Shown here piece by piece: positions 25,250 through 35,240 of a stretch of DNA of 64,000 nt; positions within the stretch are counted from its first letter, which is position 1; each line of letters starts with the position of its first letter. Under the pieces are notes generated by a model. The model searched no databases. It was not told the origin of the DNA and saw only the letters and a list, made by a program, of their open reading frames with translations. The stretch covers positions 11,726 to 75,725 of the forward strand of contig NZ_SBAP01000013.1 of assembly GCF_004134945.1 (NCBI RefSeq). Reading direction: 5' to 3'. The stretch comes from Fusobacterium_C necrophorum_A. GTDB taxonomy: Bacteria; Fusobacteriota; Fusobacteriia; Fusobacteriales; Fusobacteriaceae. The position numbers were made by a program, and so were the translations under genes.

Positions 25250-27810
25250 TGACACAGTACAAAGAAATAAAAGAAGAATATCAAAATGCAATCCTTCTCT
25301 TCCGTTTGGGGGATTTTTATGAAATGTTTTTTGAAGATGCAAAAATTGCTTCCAAAGAACTGGGGTTAACCTTGACAAGTCGGAATCGAGAAAAGGGGCA
25401 AGACGTGCCTTTGGCGGGAGTTCCTTATCATTCTGTAGCTTCCTATGTTGCGAAGCTGTTGGAAAAAGGCTATACTGTGGCGGTCTGTGATCAGGTGGAA
25501 GATCCGAAAGCTGCTAAAGGAATTGTAAAGCGAGAGGTCACAAGAGTGCTTACTCCGGGAACACAAATTGATGTTGATTATTTGGACGGGAAAAGTAACC
25601 AATATTTAATGTCCTTTGTTTGCAAAGAAGAAAAGGCAGCCATTGCTTATTTTGATATTACAACAGGAGAATTTCGAGTTCGAGAATTTGAGGAGGGAAA
25701 CATTTTTTATCAGTTGTTGGGAGAACTTGGAAAAGTGAATCCGAAAGAACTGATTTTAGAAGAAGAAGTCTATCGAATATATCAGGATGATTTTGAGAAA
25801 TATCCTGATTTTTCAGGTGTTAAAATTAATTTTTGTCAAAATGTCAGACAGGCGGAATCCTATTTAAAGGATTGTTATCATATTTTATCTCTGGAATCTT
25901 TCGGTTTGGAGCAAAAAGTTTTGGCACAACAAGCCTGTGCCAATATTTTGGACTATGTCACGAAGTTGCAAAAGGGACAGGAATTTCCTCTGATGAATAT
26001 TTCATTGCTTTCCAATCAGGAAACGATGGAGTTAAATCGAAGCGGTCAGAAGAATTTGGAAATTTTCGGTGCCTTATTTTCTATTTTAGACTTGTGTAAG
26101 ACTTCTATGGGAAGTCGTTATTTGAAAAGATTGTTACAAAATCCTCTGTTAGATATTTCTAAAATCAGGAAAAGACAGGACTATGTTGAATTTTTTACCA
26201 AGGAAGTCTTATTACGGGAAGAAGTTCGGGAATTATTATCGGAAGTTTATGATTTGGAGAGAATTATCGGAAAAATACAACTGTCGACAGTCAACGGACG
26301 AGATATTGTAGCTTTGGGGAAGTCTTTACAGGCTGCTTTACTATTGGAGAAGCAATTACGTTCATATTCCATGTTGCAGATGAATCGAGAGATATTTTCC
26401 AAGCTGCAAGAAGAGATTGCCAATTCCATTTCTTCAGAGGCTCCTTTTTCCATTCGAGAGGGAGGAATTTTCCGAACGTCCTATCATAAGGAATTGGATG
26501 AGTTACGGCATATTGCCAGTTCCGGAAAAGAAATTTTATTGGAAATTGAGGCAAGAGAACGGGAAAAGACGGGGATTAAAACCTTAAAAATAAAGTACAA
26601 TAAGGTTTTCGGGTACTTTATAGAGGTAAGCAAAGCAAATGAGCATTTGGTTCCTTCTCACTACATTCGAAAGCAAACATTGGTAAATTCTGAACGATAT
26701 ATTGTAGAGGAATTGAAAGAATATGAAGATAGAATTTTGAATGCCAAAACCAAGATAGAGAACTTGGAGTATTATTTATTTCAGGAGTTTGTCGGAAAGA
26801 TAAAAGAAAAGAAAGAGGAGCTGCTGGAATTGGCAAAGCAGTTGTCCTTTTTAGATGTGATGACAAGTTTTGCCCAAGTGGCTATTCAGAAATCCTATGT
26901 ACGTCCTGAAGTTCTGGAAGAAGATATTTTGGAAATTCGTGGAGGACGGCATCCCATTGTGGAAAGTTTAATTCCAAAGGGAAGTTATGTCAAAAATGAT
27001 TTGTACTTTGACAGGACGGAAAGAATGATGGTGTTGACAGGACCGAATATGTCCGGAAAATCAACTTATATGAAGCAAATTGCCCTAATTATCATTCTGG
27101 CACAAGTCGGCTCCTTTGTTCCGGCCGATTTTGCAAAAATTGGGATTGTAGATAAAATTTTTACCAGAATCGGAGCCAGTGATGATTTGTTGACAGGACA
27201 ATCCACCTTTATGGTGGAAATGAGTGAAGTGGCAAACATCGTGCACAATGCGACAGAGAAGTCCTTTATTATTTTAGATGAGATTGGAAGAGGAACTTCC
27301 ACCTTTGACGGAATTTCGATTGCCACCGCCATTACGGAATATATCCATTCTCATATTCGGGCAAAAACTATTTTTGCAACCCACTACCATGAATTGACGG
27401 AATTGGAAAAAAAATTGGAACTGGTAAAAAATTACAGAATTGAAGTACGGGAACGGGGAAAAGAAGTTATATTTTTGCGGGAAATTGTACAGGGCGGGGC
27501 TGATAAATCGTATGGAATTGAAGTTGCTAAATTATCCGGTTTGCCTCAAAGTATTTTAAAGCGTTCCAAACAAATTTTATCTCGCTTGGAAAAGCAAAAA
27601 GCCTTGGTTGAGAAAAAAATGCAGGGAGAACAGATGATGCTGTTTCAAAGTGAGGAGATGGAAGAGGAAGAAGAAGCGGAATTTCATATAGAGGAACAAA
27701 GTGTCTTGGAAGAGATTCGCAATGTATCCATAGAGCAAATGACTCCTTTGCAGGCTTTAGTGCTATTGCAAAGTTTAAAAGGAAAGTTATCTGGAGGGAA
27801 ACATGACTAA
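25228..27810 (+). CDS. mutS: DNA mismatch repair protein MutS
   Basis: An 860-residue MutS. GTG 25228 is chosen because AAAGGAG lies seven bases upstream and the resulting TPLMTQYKEIKEEY is the conserved MutS N-terminus; an ATG at 25249 would cut it. The mismatch-contact motif is FYEMFFEDA (near residues 29-37), the P-loop GPNMSGKST is near 604-612, with DEIGRGTSTFDG and the THYHEL motif following. It recognises mispairs and recruits MutL; mutL is not in the window. It overlaps dus by 22 bases and the next gene by eight. Confidence 0.98.
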   Translation: MASETPLMTQYKEIKEEYQNAILLFRLGDFYEMFFEDAKIASKELGLTLTSRNREKGQDVPLAGVPYHSVASYVAKLLEKGYTVAVCDQVEDPKAAKGIVKREVTRVLTPGTQIDVDYLDGKSNQYLMSFVCKEEKAAIAYFDITTGEFRVREFEEGNIFYQLLGELGKVNPKELILEEEVYRIYQDDFEKYPDFSGVKINFCQNVRQAESYLKDCYHILSLESFGLEQKVLAQQACANILDYVTKLQKGQEFPLMNISLLSNQETMELNRSGQKNLEIFGALFSILDLCKTSMGSRYLKRLLQNPLLDISKIRKRQDYVEFFTKEVLLREEVRELLSEVYDLERIIGKIQLSTVNGRDIVALGKSLQAALLLEKQLRSYSMLQMNREIFSKLQEEIANSISSEAPFSIREGGIFRTSYHKELDELRHIASSGKEILLEIEAREREKTGIKTLKIKYNKVFGYFIEVSKANEHLVPSHYIRKQTLVNSERYIVEELKEYEDRILNAKTKIENLEYYLFQEFVGKIKEKKEELLELAKQLSFLDVMTSFAQVAIQKSYVRPEVLEEDILEIRGGRHPIVESLIPKGSYVKNDLYFDRTERMMVLTGPNMSGKSTYMKQIALIIILAQVGSFVPADFAKIGIVDKIFTRIGASDDLLTGQSTFMVEMSEVANIVHNATEKSFIILDEIGRGTSTFDGISIATAITEYIHSHIRAKTIFATHYHELTELEKKLELVKNYRIEVRERGKEVIFLREIVQGGADKSYGIEVAKLSGLPQSILKRSKQILSRLEKQKALVEKKMQGEQMMLFQSEEMEEEEEAEFHIEEQSVLEEIRNVSIEQMTPLQALVLLQSLKGKLSGGKHD

Positions 27811-30196
27811 GAAGGCTTGGATTTATAGCGGAATTGGAGCTGTCGTATTGATAGCGGGCTATTTTAACTATTTTGGAGAAGATAGAAAACTGGATACTTT
27901 AAAAAAAGTAATTGAAACGAGCAATGCGATTTATAAAAGTGCCGATTATTTTGTAGAAGCAAAAAAGCAAATTGATTATGTGGATGACAAGGAAACGAAG
28001 TTTGAAGTGGCAAAAGCCATTGTCAAAGGAATGGCTTTGAGCGGAGATAATGTTGTCATTGATAAATTGAGGAATTTGGTATTAAAAAATAATATTTTAG
28101 GAGTGAGTGAAAACGGTTGGAAGTTTAACACTTCGGAATTACGATACAATAAGGCTACGGATGAGATTATTTCAGAGGCGGGAGTAGCCGCTATCAATGA
28201 AAAAAAAGGTATTCATCTGGAGGGGAAAAAATTTCTAACAACGACAAGTATGAGCCACATTTTATTGGAAAACGGAGTCAAGTTTGAAGTCGGGCGAGCC
28301 GGATTACGTGGAGAGAAGGCGGAATATGATGACAGCAGTAAAAAAATTCTGTTAAGCGGAAATGTGGAATTATACAATAGCAAGAAAGACGGAAAAGAAT
28401 TTCGAGGAAAGTTTGGGGACATGAGCTATGATGTGGAAGCGGGAAGAGGAGAAACCAATCTACCCTTTGAAATTACCTATAATGAAACACAGTTAGAGGC
28501 GGAAAAACTGGTTTTTTATCCGGAAGAAAATGCCTTTCATTTGGAACAAAACGTAAATTTGACTTCAAAAGATTATAAGGCAACTCTATCGGCAATGGAT
28601 AAAAAAGCGGGAGAAGAACTCATTCACTTTGTAGGTCCGATTCGAGCACAAAATGAGGAATATAGTTGCTCTATGAACCGAGCAGTCTATGATATCGTAA
28701 AAAAAGAAATTACCATGATAGGGAATATTGACATCGTTTCAAAAAAGGGAGACAGACTGAAAGCGGATAGAGCTGTTTATCATGAAGCGGAAAAGATTTT
28801 GAACGTGTATGGAGATGGAAACAAAGTGATCTATGACGGGAACGGCCATCATATAGAAGCCGAAGAGTTTCAATACGATGTGAGAACGGGAGATATTCGT
28901 GTACTTTCTCCTTATCGTTATCGCAATCAAAAGGGAGATATTTTTGAGGGAAATAATTTAGAATACAAGAAAGAAACAGGGAAAGCAATCATAAAAGGAG
29001 AAGTTAGGTATCAGTCCAAAGATTATACTGTTAAAACAGTCGATTTGGATTATGCGAGAGAAACGGGGATTTTGACCATAGCCAATCCTTATTTCATTCA
29101 AATGAAAGACGGAAGCACCTTTGAGGGAAAATCCGCAGTATACAATGAAAAAACAGGAGACTTGGTTTCTCCCGGTTCTATTTATATGATAGGAAAAGAC
29201 TATGTAGCTCACGGTCATGATTTGAAGTATAATAATCATACAGGAAAAGGCTCTTTGGAGGGACCGGTCAATTTGTTGAGCGAAACACAAAATTTCAATA
29301 TTACCGGAGATCGAGCTGTTTTTGATAGAGAGAGCGGAGCTGTTATGGGAAATGTAAAAGGAAATTTACAAGGAACCATGATTACAAGCTCGAAAGCCAT
29401 TTACAAAACGGCGGAAAAAATGGTTGAATTACCGGAGCCGATACAATATCGAAATTCTCAAGAAAATTTACATGGAAGTATGAAAAGTGGAAAATATTTT
29501 GTGGAAGCTCATCAATTTCAAGGAAAAGACTTCGTCGCTCTTCGTGCCGGAGAAAAGGTGACTTCCGACTATGCGGAATATTTTACGGAAGAAAAACGGG
29601 CGGAATTGACGGGAAAAGTCCGTATGGAGAATGCGGATCAGGTTGTGACAACGGAAAAAGCAAGCTATGAATTTATAGAAAAATATGCGGAAATTCCAAC
29701 GACATTCCAATTACAAAAAGGGCAATTTCTTGTGAACGGAGATTCCGGAAATGTCAATTTTACGACGCAAAAATTATATGTAACAAAGCCGAGTATGAAT
29801 TCTGAGGCGGGAGAACATTTTGAGGCGGAACGATTGGAAGGAAATTTAAAAACGCTTGTTATGGATTTTCGAGATAAGGTCTACGGAAAGACTGTGCAAA
29901 AAAATGTGTTAAGTGAATATCGTGGAGAAAAAGCGAGGGTGTATTTGGCGAAAGAACAAAATCAATACAGAGCCAAGAAATTGGAAGTATTTGAAGATGC
30001 CGTGTTTACACAGGAAGATAAGACATTGAAGGGAAAACGGGGACAGTATGACTTTGATACGAATCTGGTGAACTTCTATGGGGATGTTTTCTTTAGCAGT
30101 AAAGACGGAAGCATTCGTTCGGACGAAATGATTTATAATACGCAAACGAAGAAGGCGAAAGCCAAGGGAAATGTAAAGATGAATTATAGTAAATAA
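27803..30196 (+). CDS. giant LptC/LptA-like LPS transport bridge protein
   Basis: A 797-residue protein with one N-terminal transmembrane helix (about residues 7-24). Some 700 residues of short repeated beta units follow, each of the form A-x-Y-(6-8)-I-x-G-N-V or L-x-Y-x-x-E-T-G (for example KAEYDDSSKKILLSGNVELY and NLEYKKETGKAIIKGEV). This is the OstA/LptA beta-jellyroll pattern. E. coli LptC (191 aa) and LptA (185 aa) are separate; here an LptC-like anchor and several LptA equivalents appear joined in one chain. It lies immediately before lptB, and lptF/lptG are 9 kb downstream, which supports the role. It is membrane-anchored and spans the periplasm. Confidence 0.8.
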   Translation: MTKKAWIYSGIGAVVLIAGYFNYFGEDRKLDTLKKVIETSNAIYKSADYFVEAKKQIDYVDDKETKFEVAKAIVKGMALSGDNVVIDKLRNLVLKNNILGVSENGWKFNTSELRYNKATDEIISEAGVAAINEKKGIHLEGKKFLTTTSMSHILLENGVKFEVGRAGLRGEKAEYDDSSKKILLSGNVELYNSKKDGKEFRGKFGDMSYDVEAGRGETNLPFEITYNETQLEAEKLVFYPEENAFHLEQNVNLTSKDYKATLSAMDKKAGEELIHFVGPIRAQNEEYSCSMNRAVYDIVKKEITMIGNIDIVSKKGDRLKADRAVYHEAEKILNVYGDGNKVIYDGNGHHIEAEEFQYDVRTGDIRVLSPYRYRNQKGDIFEGNNLEYKKETGKAIIKGEVRYQSKDYTVKTVDLDYARETGILTIANPYFIQMKDGSTFEGKSAVYNEKTGDLVSPGSIYMIGKDYVAHGHDLKYNNHTGKGSLEGPVNLLSETQNFNITGDRAVFDRESGAVMGNVKGNLQGTMITSSKAIYKTAEKMVELPEPIQYRNSQENLHGSMKSGKYFVEAHQFQGKDFVALRAGEKVTSDYAEYFTEEKRAELTGKVRMENADQVVTTEKASYEFIEKYAEIPTTFQLQKGQFLVNGDSGNVNFTTQKLYVTKPSMNSEAGEHFEAERLEGNLKTLVMDFRDKVYGKTVQKNVLSEYRGEKARVYLAKEQNQYRAKKLEVFEDAVFTQEDKTLKGKRGQYDFDTNLVNFYGDVFFSSKDGSIRSDEMIYNTQTKKAKAKGNVKMNYSK

Positions 30197-30214
30197 AAGG
30201 AGTAGCAGAAATAA

Positions 30215-30940
30215 ATGATCAATCTGACTGCGAGGAATTTAGTAAAAGCCTATAAGCAGAGAAAAGTAGTGGACTCTGTGAGTTTAGAAGTGAATAAAGG
30301 AGAGATTGTTGGATTGTTGGGACCCAATGGAGCGGGGAAAACAACAACTTTCTATATGATTACGGGAATTATCAAGCCGAATGCCGGCTCTGTGATTTGC
30401 AATGGTCAGGAGATTACTTCCTACCCTATGTATAAAAGAGCAAATTTAGGAATCGGATATTTGGCTCAAGAGCCTTCCGTATTTCGGAATTTAACGGTGG
30501 AAGATAATATTCGAGCCGTCTTGGAGATGAAAAATTATTCGAAAAAAACACAAAAAGAAATTGTGGCAAAGCTATTGGAAGAATTTAAATTGACACATGT
30601 CTATCAATCTTTAGGTTATTCCTTGTCGGGAGGAGAAAGACGACGGGTAGAAATTGCCAGAACGATAGCAAACAATCCGAGCTTTATTTTATTGGACGAA
30701 CCTTTTGCCGGAGTGGATCCTATTGCGGTGGAAGATATCCAACAAAGTATTCGCTATCTACAAAAGAGAGGCTTGGGAATTTTAATCACCGACCACAGCG
30801 TGCGGGAAACTTTGAATATTACGGAAAAAGCCTATATTATGGCTCAAGGAAAGGTAATTATCAGCGGAAGTCCACAAGAAATTGCCGAAAATGAAATGGC
30901 AAGAAAAATTTATTTGGGAGAAAATTTTAAATTAGACTAG
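30215..30940 (+). CDS. lptB: LPS export ABC ATPase LptB
   Basis: A 241-residue ATPase with Walker A GPNGAGKTT (residues 37-45), signature LSGGERRRVEIAR (near 137-149), Walker B FILLDEPFAGVDP and the H-loop TDHSVRETL. The ERRR signature and overall length are typical of LptB. It powers extraction of LPS from the inner membrane with LptF and LptG. It is adjacent to the bridge protein gene. Confidence 0.95.
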   Translation: MINLTARNLVKAYKQRKVVDSVSLEVNKGEIVGLLGPNGAGKTTTFYMITGIIKPNAGSVICNGQEITSYPMYKRANLGIGYLAQEPSVFRNLTVEDNIRAVLEMKNYSKKTQKEIVAKLLEEFKLTHVYQSLGYSLSGGERRRVEIARTIANNPSFILLDEPFAGVDPIAVEDIQQSIRYLQKRGLGILITDHSVRETLNITEKAYIMAQGKVIISGSPQEIAENEMARKIYLGENFKLD

Positions 30941-30958
30941 ATTGAAGGAGAAACTAAC

Positions 30959-33559
30959 ATGTTAACAGGAAATGAGATTCGACAAAAATTTATTGAATTT
31001 TTTGAATCAAAGGCACATAAGCATTTTGAAAGTGCTTCTTTGATTCCCGATGATCCGACTTTATTATTGACCGTGGCGGGAATGGTACCATTCAAACCAT
31101 ATTTTTTAGGACAAAAAGAAGCTCCTTGTCCAAGAGTGACAACCTATCAGAAATGTATTCGTACGAATGACTTGGAAAATGTAGGAAGAACGGCGAGACA
31201 CCATACTTTTTTTGAAATGCTTGGAAATTTCTCCTTTGGGGATTACTTTAAAAAAGAAGCAATTGTATGGTCTTGGGAATTTGTGACGGAAGTGTTGGGG
31301 CTGCCGAAAGATAAACTGTGGGTCACCGTCTTCACGACAGATGATGAAGCGGAGAAGATTTGGATTGAAGAATGTCATTTCCCGAAAGAAAGAATTGTGA
31401 GAATGGGAGAAAGTGAAAACTGGTGGGCAGCAGGGCCGACCGGTTCCTGTGGACCTTGCTCGGAAATTCATGTGGATTTAGGTCCTGCCTACGGTGGGGA
31501 TGAAAACTCCAAAATCGGGGATGAGGGAACTGACAATCGATACATTGAGATTTGGAACTTAGTATTTACGGAGTGGAATCGAATGGAAGACGGACATTTG
31601 GAACCTCTACCGAAAAAAAATATTGATACAGGAGCCGGATTGGAAAGAATTGCCGCCATGGTGCAAGGAAAGGAAAATAATTTCGAAACGGATTTGTTAT
31701 TTCCTTTGGTAGAAGAGGCAGGACGATTGACAAATTCGACTTATCATGAGAATCCGGAAAAGGATTTTTCCTTAAAGGTAATTACAGATCACTCCAGAGC
31801 GGTGACCTTCTTAATTCATGATGGAGTCATTCCGTCGAATGAGGGAAGAGGCTATATTCTTAGAAGAATTTTAAGAAGAGCGGTACGACATGGAAGATTA
31901 TTGGGGCAAAAAGAATTATTCCTATATAAAATGGTCAAAAAGGTAGTGGAGCAATTTGCCGTTGCCTATCCTGATTTAGCAGCAAATATGGAAAATATTC
32001 AAAAAATTGTAAAAATTGAGGAAGAAAAATTTTCCAATACTTTGGATCAGGGAATTCAATTGGTCAATGAACAAATTGCGTTGGCTTTACAAGCGGGAAA
32101 GACGAAATTAGACGGGGAAATCACTTTTAAGATGTACGATACCTACGGGTTCCCGTATGAATTGACCGAAGAAATTTGTCATGAAAAAGGAATTGCCGTT
32201 TCTCAGGAAGAATTCTTGGAAAAAATGGAAGAACAAAAAGAGAAAGCCAGAGCAGCAAGAGCCGTTATTATGGAAAAAGGGCAGGACAGCTTCATTGAAA
32301 AATTTTATGATACCCATGGAGTGACAGAATTTACCGGATATCACAGCAGCCAAGAAAAAGCAAAATTGTTGAATGTGAGAACTCGAGAGGACGGAACTTT
32401 ATTGTTGATTTTTGATAAAACACCTTTTTATGCGGAATCCGGAGGACAAGTAGGAGATCGGGGTATGATTTTCTCGAATGCTTTTCAAGGAAAAGTATTG
32501 GATGTAAAAAAACAGAAAGAAATTTTCATTCATGTGGTGGAAAGTATTTCCGGAGAGCTTAAAGAAGGAGAAGAGTGCTCTTTGGAAGTGGATATGAAAT
32601 ACCGAGCAGCGGTTTCGAAAAATCATACAGCAACGCATTTATTGCATAAGGCTTTACGAGAGGTCTTGGGAACTCATGTGCAACAAGCCGGTTCCTTGGT
32701 GGACTCTGAAAAGCTTCGATTCGACTTCAGTCATTATGAAGCGATGACGGAAGAACAAATCAAATTGGTGGAAGAAAGAGTCAATGAAAAAATTTCTGAG
32801 GCGATTGCAGTAGAAATTTCTCACAAGAGCATGGAGGAAGCAAAAGCCTGCGGAGCTATGATGTTATTTGGAGATAAGTACGGAGATACTGTCCGAGTTG
32901 TTGATGTTCCGGGATTTTCTACGGAGCTGTGTGGAGGAATTCATGTAGAAAACATAGGACATATCGGTTTGTTTAAAATCGTATCGGAAGGCGGAATTGC
33001 AGCAGGAATTCGAAGAATCGAAGCAAAGACCGGTTATGAAGCATATCGTTTTGTGGAAGAAAATATGGAAATATTACAAAAAAGTGCGACATTATTGAAA
33101 ACGGAAAGCAGTCTTTTGGTAGAAAAAGTCGAAAAAGTATTGCAGGAAGAAAAAGAAAAGAGCAGAGAAATTGCTAACCTAAAAGAAAAAATTGCAAAGC
33201 AGGAGGCGGAAGCTCTCTATAGTCATATGCTTGAAATGGCAGGAGCAAAGGTGTTCATGGCAAAATATGAAGACAAGAGCATGGATGATTTACGAAAGAT
33301 GATTGATTTTGTAAAAGATAAAGAGGAAAATGCCATTGTTATATTGACAAGTACTTTAGAAAAATTATCTTTCGCCGTGGGAGTGAGCAAGGCCTTGACT
33401 TCGAAATGGAAAGCAGGAAATCTTGTGAAAATTCTTGCGGAAATCACAGGCGGAAAAGGTGGAGGAAAACCGGATTTTGCACAAGCCGGAGGAAAAGATA
33501 AAACAAAAATAGCGGAAGCGATGGAAGCAGTGAAAAAAGCAATTCAAGAAAAGGAATAA
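30959..33559 (+). CDS. alaS: alanine--tRNA ligase
   Basis: An 866-residue class II synthetase, full length. Motif segments are KCIRTNDLENVGRTARHHTF and EMLGNFSFGDYF (near residues 65-98). The editing domain carries HTATHLLHKAL and CGGIHV zinc/editing residues, and the C-terminal C-Ala domain includes GGGKPDFAQAGG. It charges tRNA-Ala and clears Ser/Gly mischarging. RBS GAAGGAG. Confidence 0.98.
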   Translation: MLTGNEIRQKFIEFFESKAHKHFESASLIPDDPTLLLTVAGMVPFKPYFLGQKEAPCPRVTTYQKCIRTNDLENVGRTARHHTFFEMLGNFSFGDYFKKEAIVWSWEFVTEVLGLPKDKLWVTVFTTDDEAEKIWIEECHFPKERIVRMGESENWWAAGPTGSCGPCSEIHVDLGPAYGGDENSKIGDEGTDNRYIEIWNLVFTEWNRMEDGHLEPLPKKNIDTGAGLERIAAMVQGKENNFETDLLFPLVEEAGRLTNSTYHENPEKDFSLKVITDHSRAVTFLIHDGVIPSNEGRGYILRRILRRAVRHGRLLGQKELFLYKMVKKVVEQFAVAYPDLAANMENIQKIVKIEEEKFSNTLDQGIQLVNEQIALALQAGKTKLDGEITFKMYDTYGFPYELTEEICHEKGIAVSQEEFLEKMEEQKEKARAARAVIMEKGQDSFIEKFYDTHGVTEFTGYHSSQEKAKLLNVRTREDGTLLLIFDKTPFYAESGGQVGDRGMIFSNAFQGKVLDVKKQKEIFIHVVESISGELKEGEECSLEVDMKYRAAVSKNHTATHLLHKALREVLGTHVQQAGSLVDSEKLRFDFSHYEAMTEEQIKLVEERVNEKISEAIAVEISHKSMEEAKACGAMMLFGDKYGDTVRVVDVPGFSTELCGGIHVENIGHIGLFKIVSEGGIAAGIRRIEAKTGYEAYRFVEENMEILQKSATLLKTESSLLVEKVEKVLQEEKEKSREIANLKEKIAKQEAEALYSHMLEMAGAKVFMAKYEDKSMDDLRKMIDFVKDKEENAIVILTSTLEKLSFAVGVSKALTSKWKAGNLVKILAEITGGKGGGKPDFAQAGGKDKTKIAEAMEAVKKAIQEKE

Positions 33560-33570
33560 AGAGGGGAACT

Positions 33571-33990
33571 ATGTTAAAAAAATATCTTGCTTTGGATGTG
33601 GGAGATGTTCGAATTGGAGTTGCAAAATCCGATCCCTTGGGAATGATAGCAAGTCCTTTGGAAACCATTGATCGAAGAAAAGAAAAGCCTGTAAAACGAA
33701 TTATGCAATTGTGTGAAGAGGAAAATATCAAATCCATTGTAGTCGGCATTCCCAAAAGCTTAGACGGCAGTGAAAAAAGACAGGCGGAAAAGGTGAGAAT
33801 ATTTATTCATGCTTTAAAATCTGCCATTCCTGGGATAGAAATTTTGGAAGTGGATGAAAGATTTACCACAGTGACAGCAGATCGGATTTTAACGGAAATG
33901 AACCGAAAAGGAGCTTTAGAAAAGAGAAAAGTTGTAGATAAAGTGGCAGCTTCTCTCATTCTACAGCAATATTTAAATATGAAAAAATAG
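33571..33990 (+). CDS. ruvX: Holliday junction resolvase-like RuvX/YqgF
   Basis: A 139-residue RNase H-fold protein beginning LALDVGDVRIGVAKSDP, with GIPKSLDGSEKRQAE and DERFTTVTADRIL segments typical of YqgF. The family processes pre-16S rRNA ends and was named for similarity to RuvC. It directly follows alaS, a pairing common in Firmicutes. Confidence 0.95.
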   Translation: MLKKYLALDVGDVRIGVAKSDPLGMIASPLETIDRRKEKPVKRIMQLCEEENIKSIVVGIPKSLDGSEKRQAEKVRIFIHALKSAIPGIEILEVDERFTTVTADRILTEMNRKGALEKRKVVDKVAASLILQQYLNMKK

Positions 33991-34003
33991 AGATGGAGGA
34001 AAC

Positions 34004-35239
34004 ATGAAATCAAAGTTAATGTTGAAATTGCTATTGGTTCTTGGAATTCTTGCGGGAGCAATTTGGTTAAGTTTTTCAAAGCCTACCAAGCTGGGATTGG
34101 ACTTAAAAGGTGGAGTGTATGTGGTATTGGAAGCGGTACCGGAACAAGGACAAAGTTTGGATAAAGATGCTATGGGACGTTTGATTGAAGTCTTGGATCG
34201 AAGAATCAACGGCTTGGGAGTAGCGGAATCCAGTGTACAAATGGCGGGAGACAATCGTGTGATTATTGAATTACCGGGAGTCGATAATACGGAAGATGCT
34301 GTCAAAATGGTAGGAAAGACGGCTTTATTGGAATTTAAATTAAAACAGGAAGACGGAAGCTTAGGAGAAACTCTATTGACAGGAGGAGCTCTAAAAAAAG
34401 CGGATGTTTCTTATGATAATTTAGGAAGACCTCAAATTCAATTTGAAATGACTCCGGAAGGGGCAAGAGAATTTGCAAAAATTACAAGAGAAAATGTAGG
34501 AAGACAATTGGCAATTACTTTGGATGGAGAGGTACAAACCGCTCCTGTCATCAATGGAGAAATCCCAAGCGGGAATGGAGTGATCACAGGAAACTATACC
34601 GTGGAAGAAGCAAAGTCAACGGCAACCCTATTAAATGCGGGGGCCTTACCGGTAAAAGCGGAAATTGCAGAAATTCGTACGGTAGGGGCTTCTCTGGGAG
34701 ATGAGTCGATTGCACAAAGTAAACAAGCCGGAATGCTCGCCATCGTTTTGATTTGGCTCTTTATGATATTATTCTATCGATTGCCGGGAATAGTGGCGGA
34801 TATTGCATTGGTATTTTTCGGATTTATTACTTTCGGAGTCTTAAATTTCATTGATGCTACCTTGACTTTGCCGGGAATTGCAGGCTTGATTCTTTCCGCG
34901 GGAATGGCGGTAGATGCGAATGTGATTATTTTCGAAAGAATCAAAGAGGAATTACAGTTTGGAAATACCATTCGAAATGCGATTAACAGCGGATTTAACA
35001 AGGGATTTGTGGCGATTTTCGATTCAAATATTACTACTTTGATTATTACGGTGATTCTATTTACGTTTGGAACAGGACCGGTCAAGGGCTTTGCGGTTAC
35101 ATTAACCATCGGAACGCTTGGGTCCATGTTCACAGCAATTACGATTACCAAAGTACTGCTGTTGAATTTTGTAGAAATATTCGGCTTTACAAAACCAAGT
35201 TTATTTGGGATTAAAGGAAAGAAAGGGGAGGCGAAGTAG
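34004..35239 (+). CDS. secD: protein translocase subunit SecD
   Basis: A 411-residue protein: N-terminal transmembrane helix (about 5-22), LGLDLKGGVYVVLE near 30-43 (the D1 motif), a periplasmic P1 region, then five C-terminal helices with AGMAVDANVIIFERIKEEL near 300-318. It uses the proton or sodium gradient to pull exported proteins from SecYEG. The shorter P1 domain is typical outside Proteobacteria. Confidence 0.96.
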   Translation: MKSKLMLKLLLVLGILAGAIWLSFSKPTKLGLDLKGGVYVVLEAVPEQGQSLDKDAMGRLIEVLDRRINGLGVAESSVQMAGDNRVIIELPGVDNTEDAVKMVGKTALLEFKLKQEDGSLGETLLTGGALKKADVSYDNLGRPQIQFEMTPEGAREFAKITRENVGRQLAITLDGEVQTAPVINGEIPSGNGVITGNYTVEEAKSTATLLNAGALPVKAEIAEIRTVGASLGDESIAQSKQAGMLAIVLIWLFMILFYRLPGIVADIALVFFGFITFGVLNFIDATLTLPGIAGLILSAGMAVDANVIIFERIKEELQFGNTIRNAINSGFNKGFVAIFDSNITTLIITVILFTFGTGPVKGFAVTLTIGTLGSMFTAITITKVLLLNFVEIFGFTKPSLFGIKGKKGEAK

Positions 35240-35240
35240 A

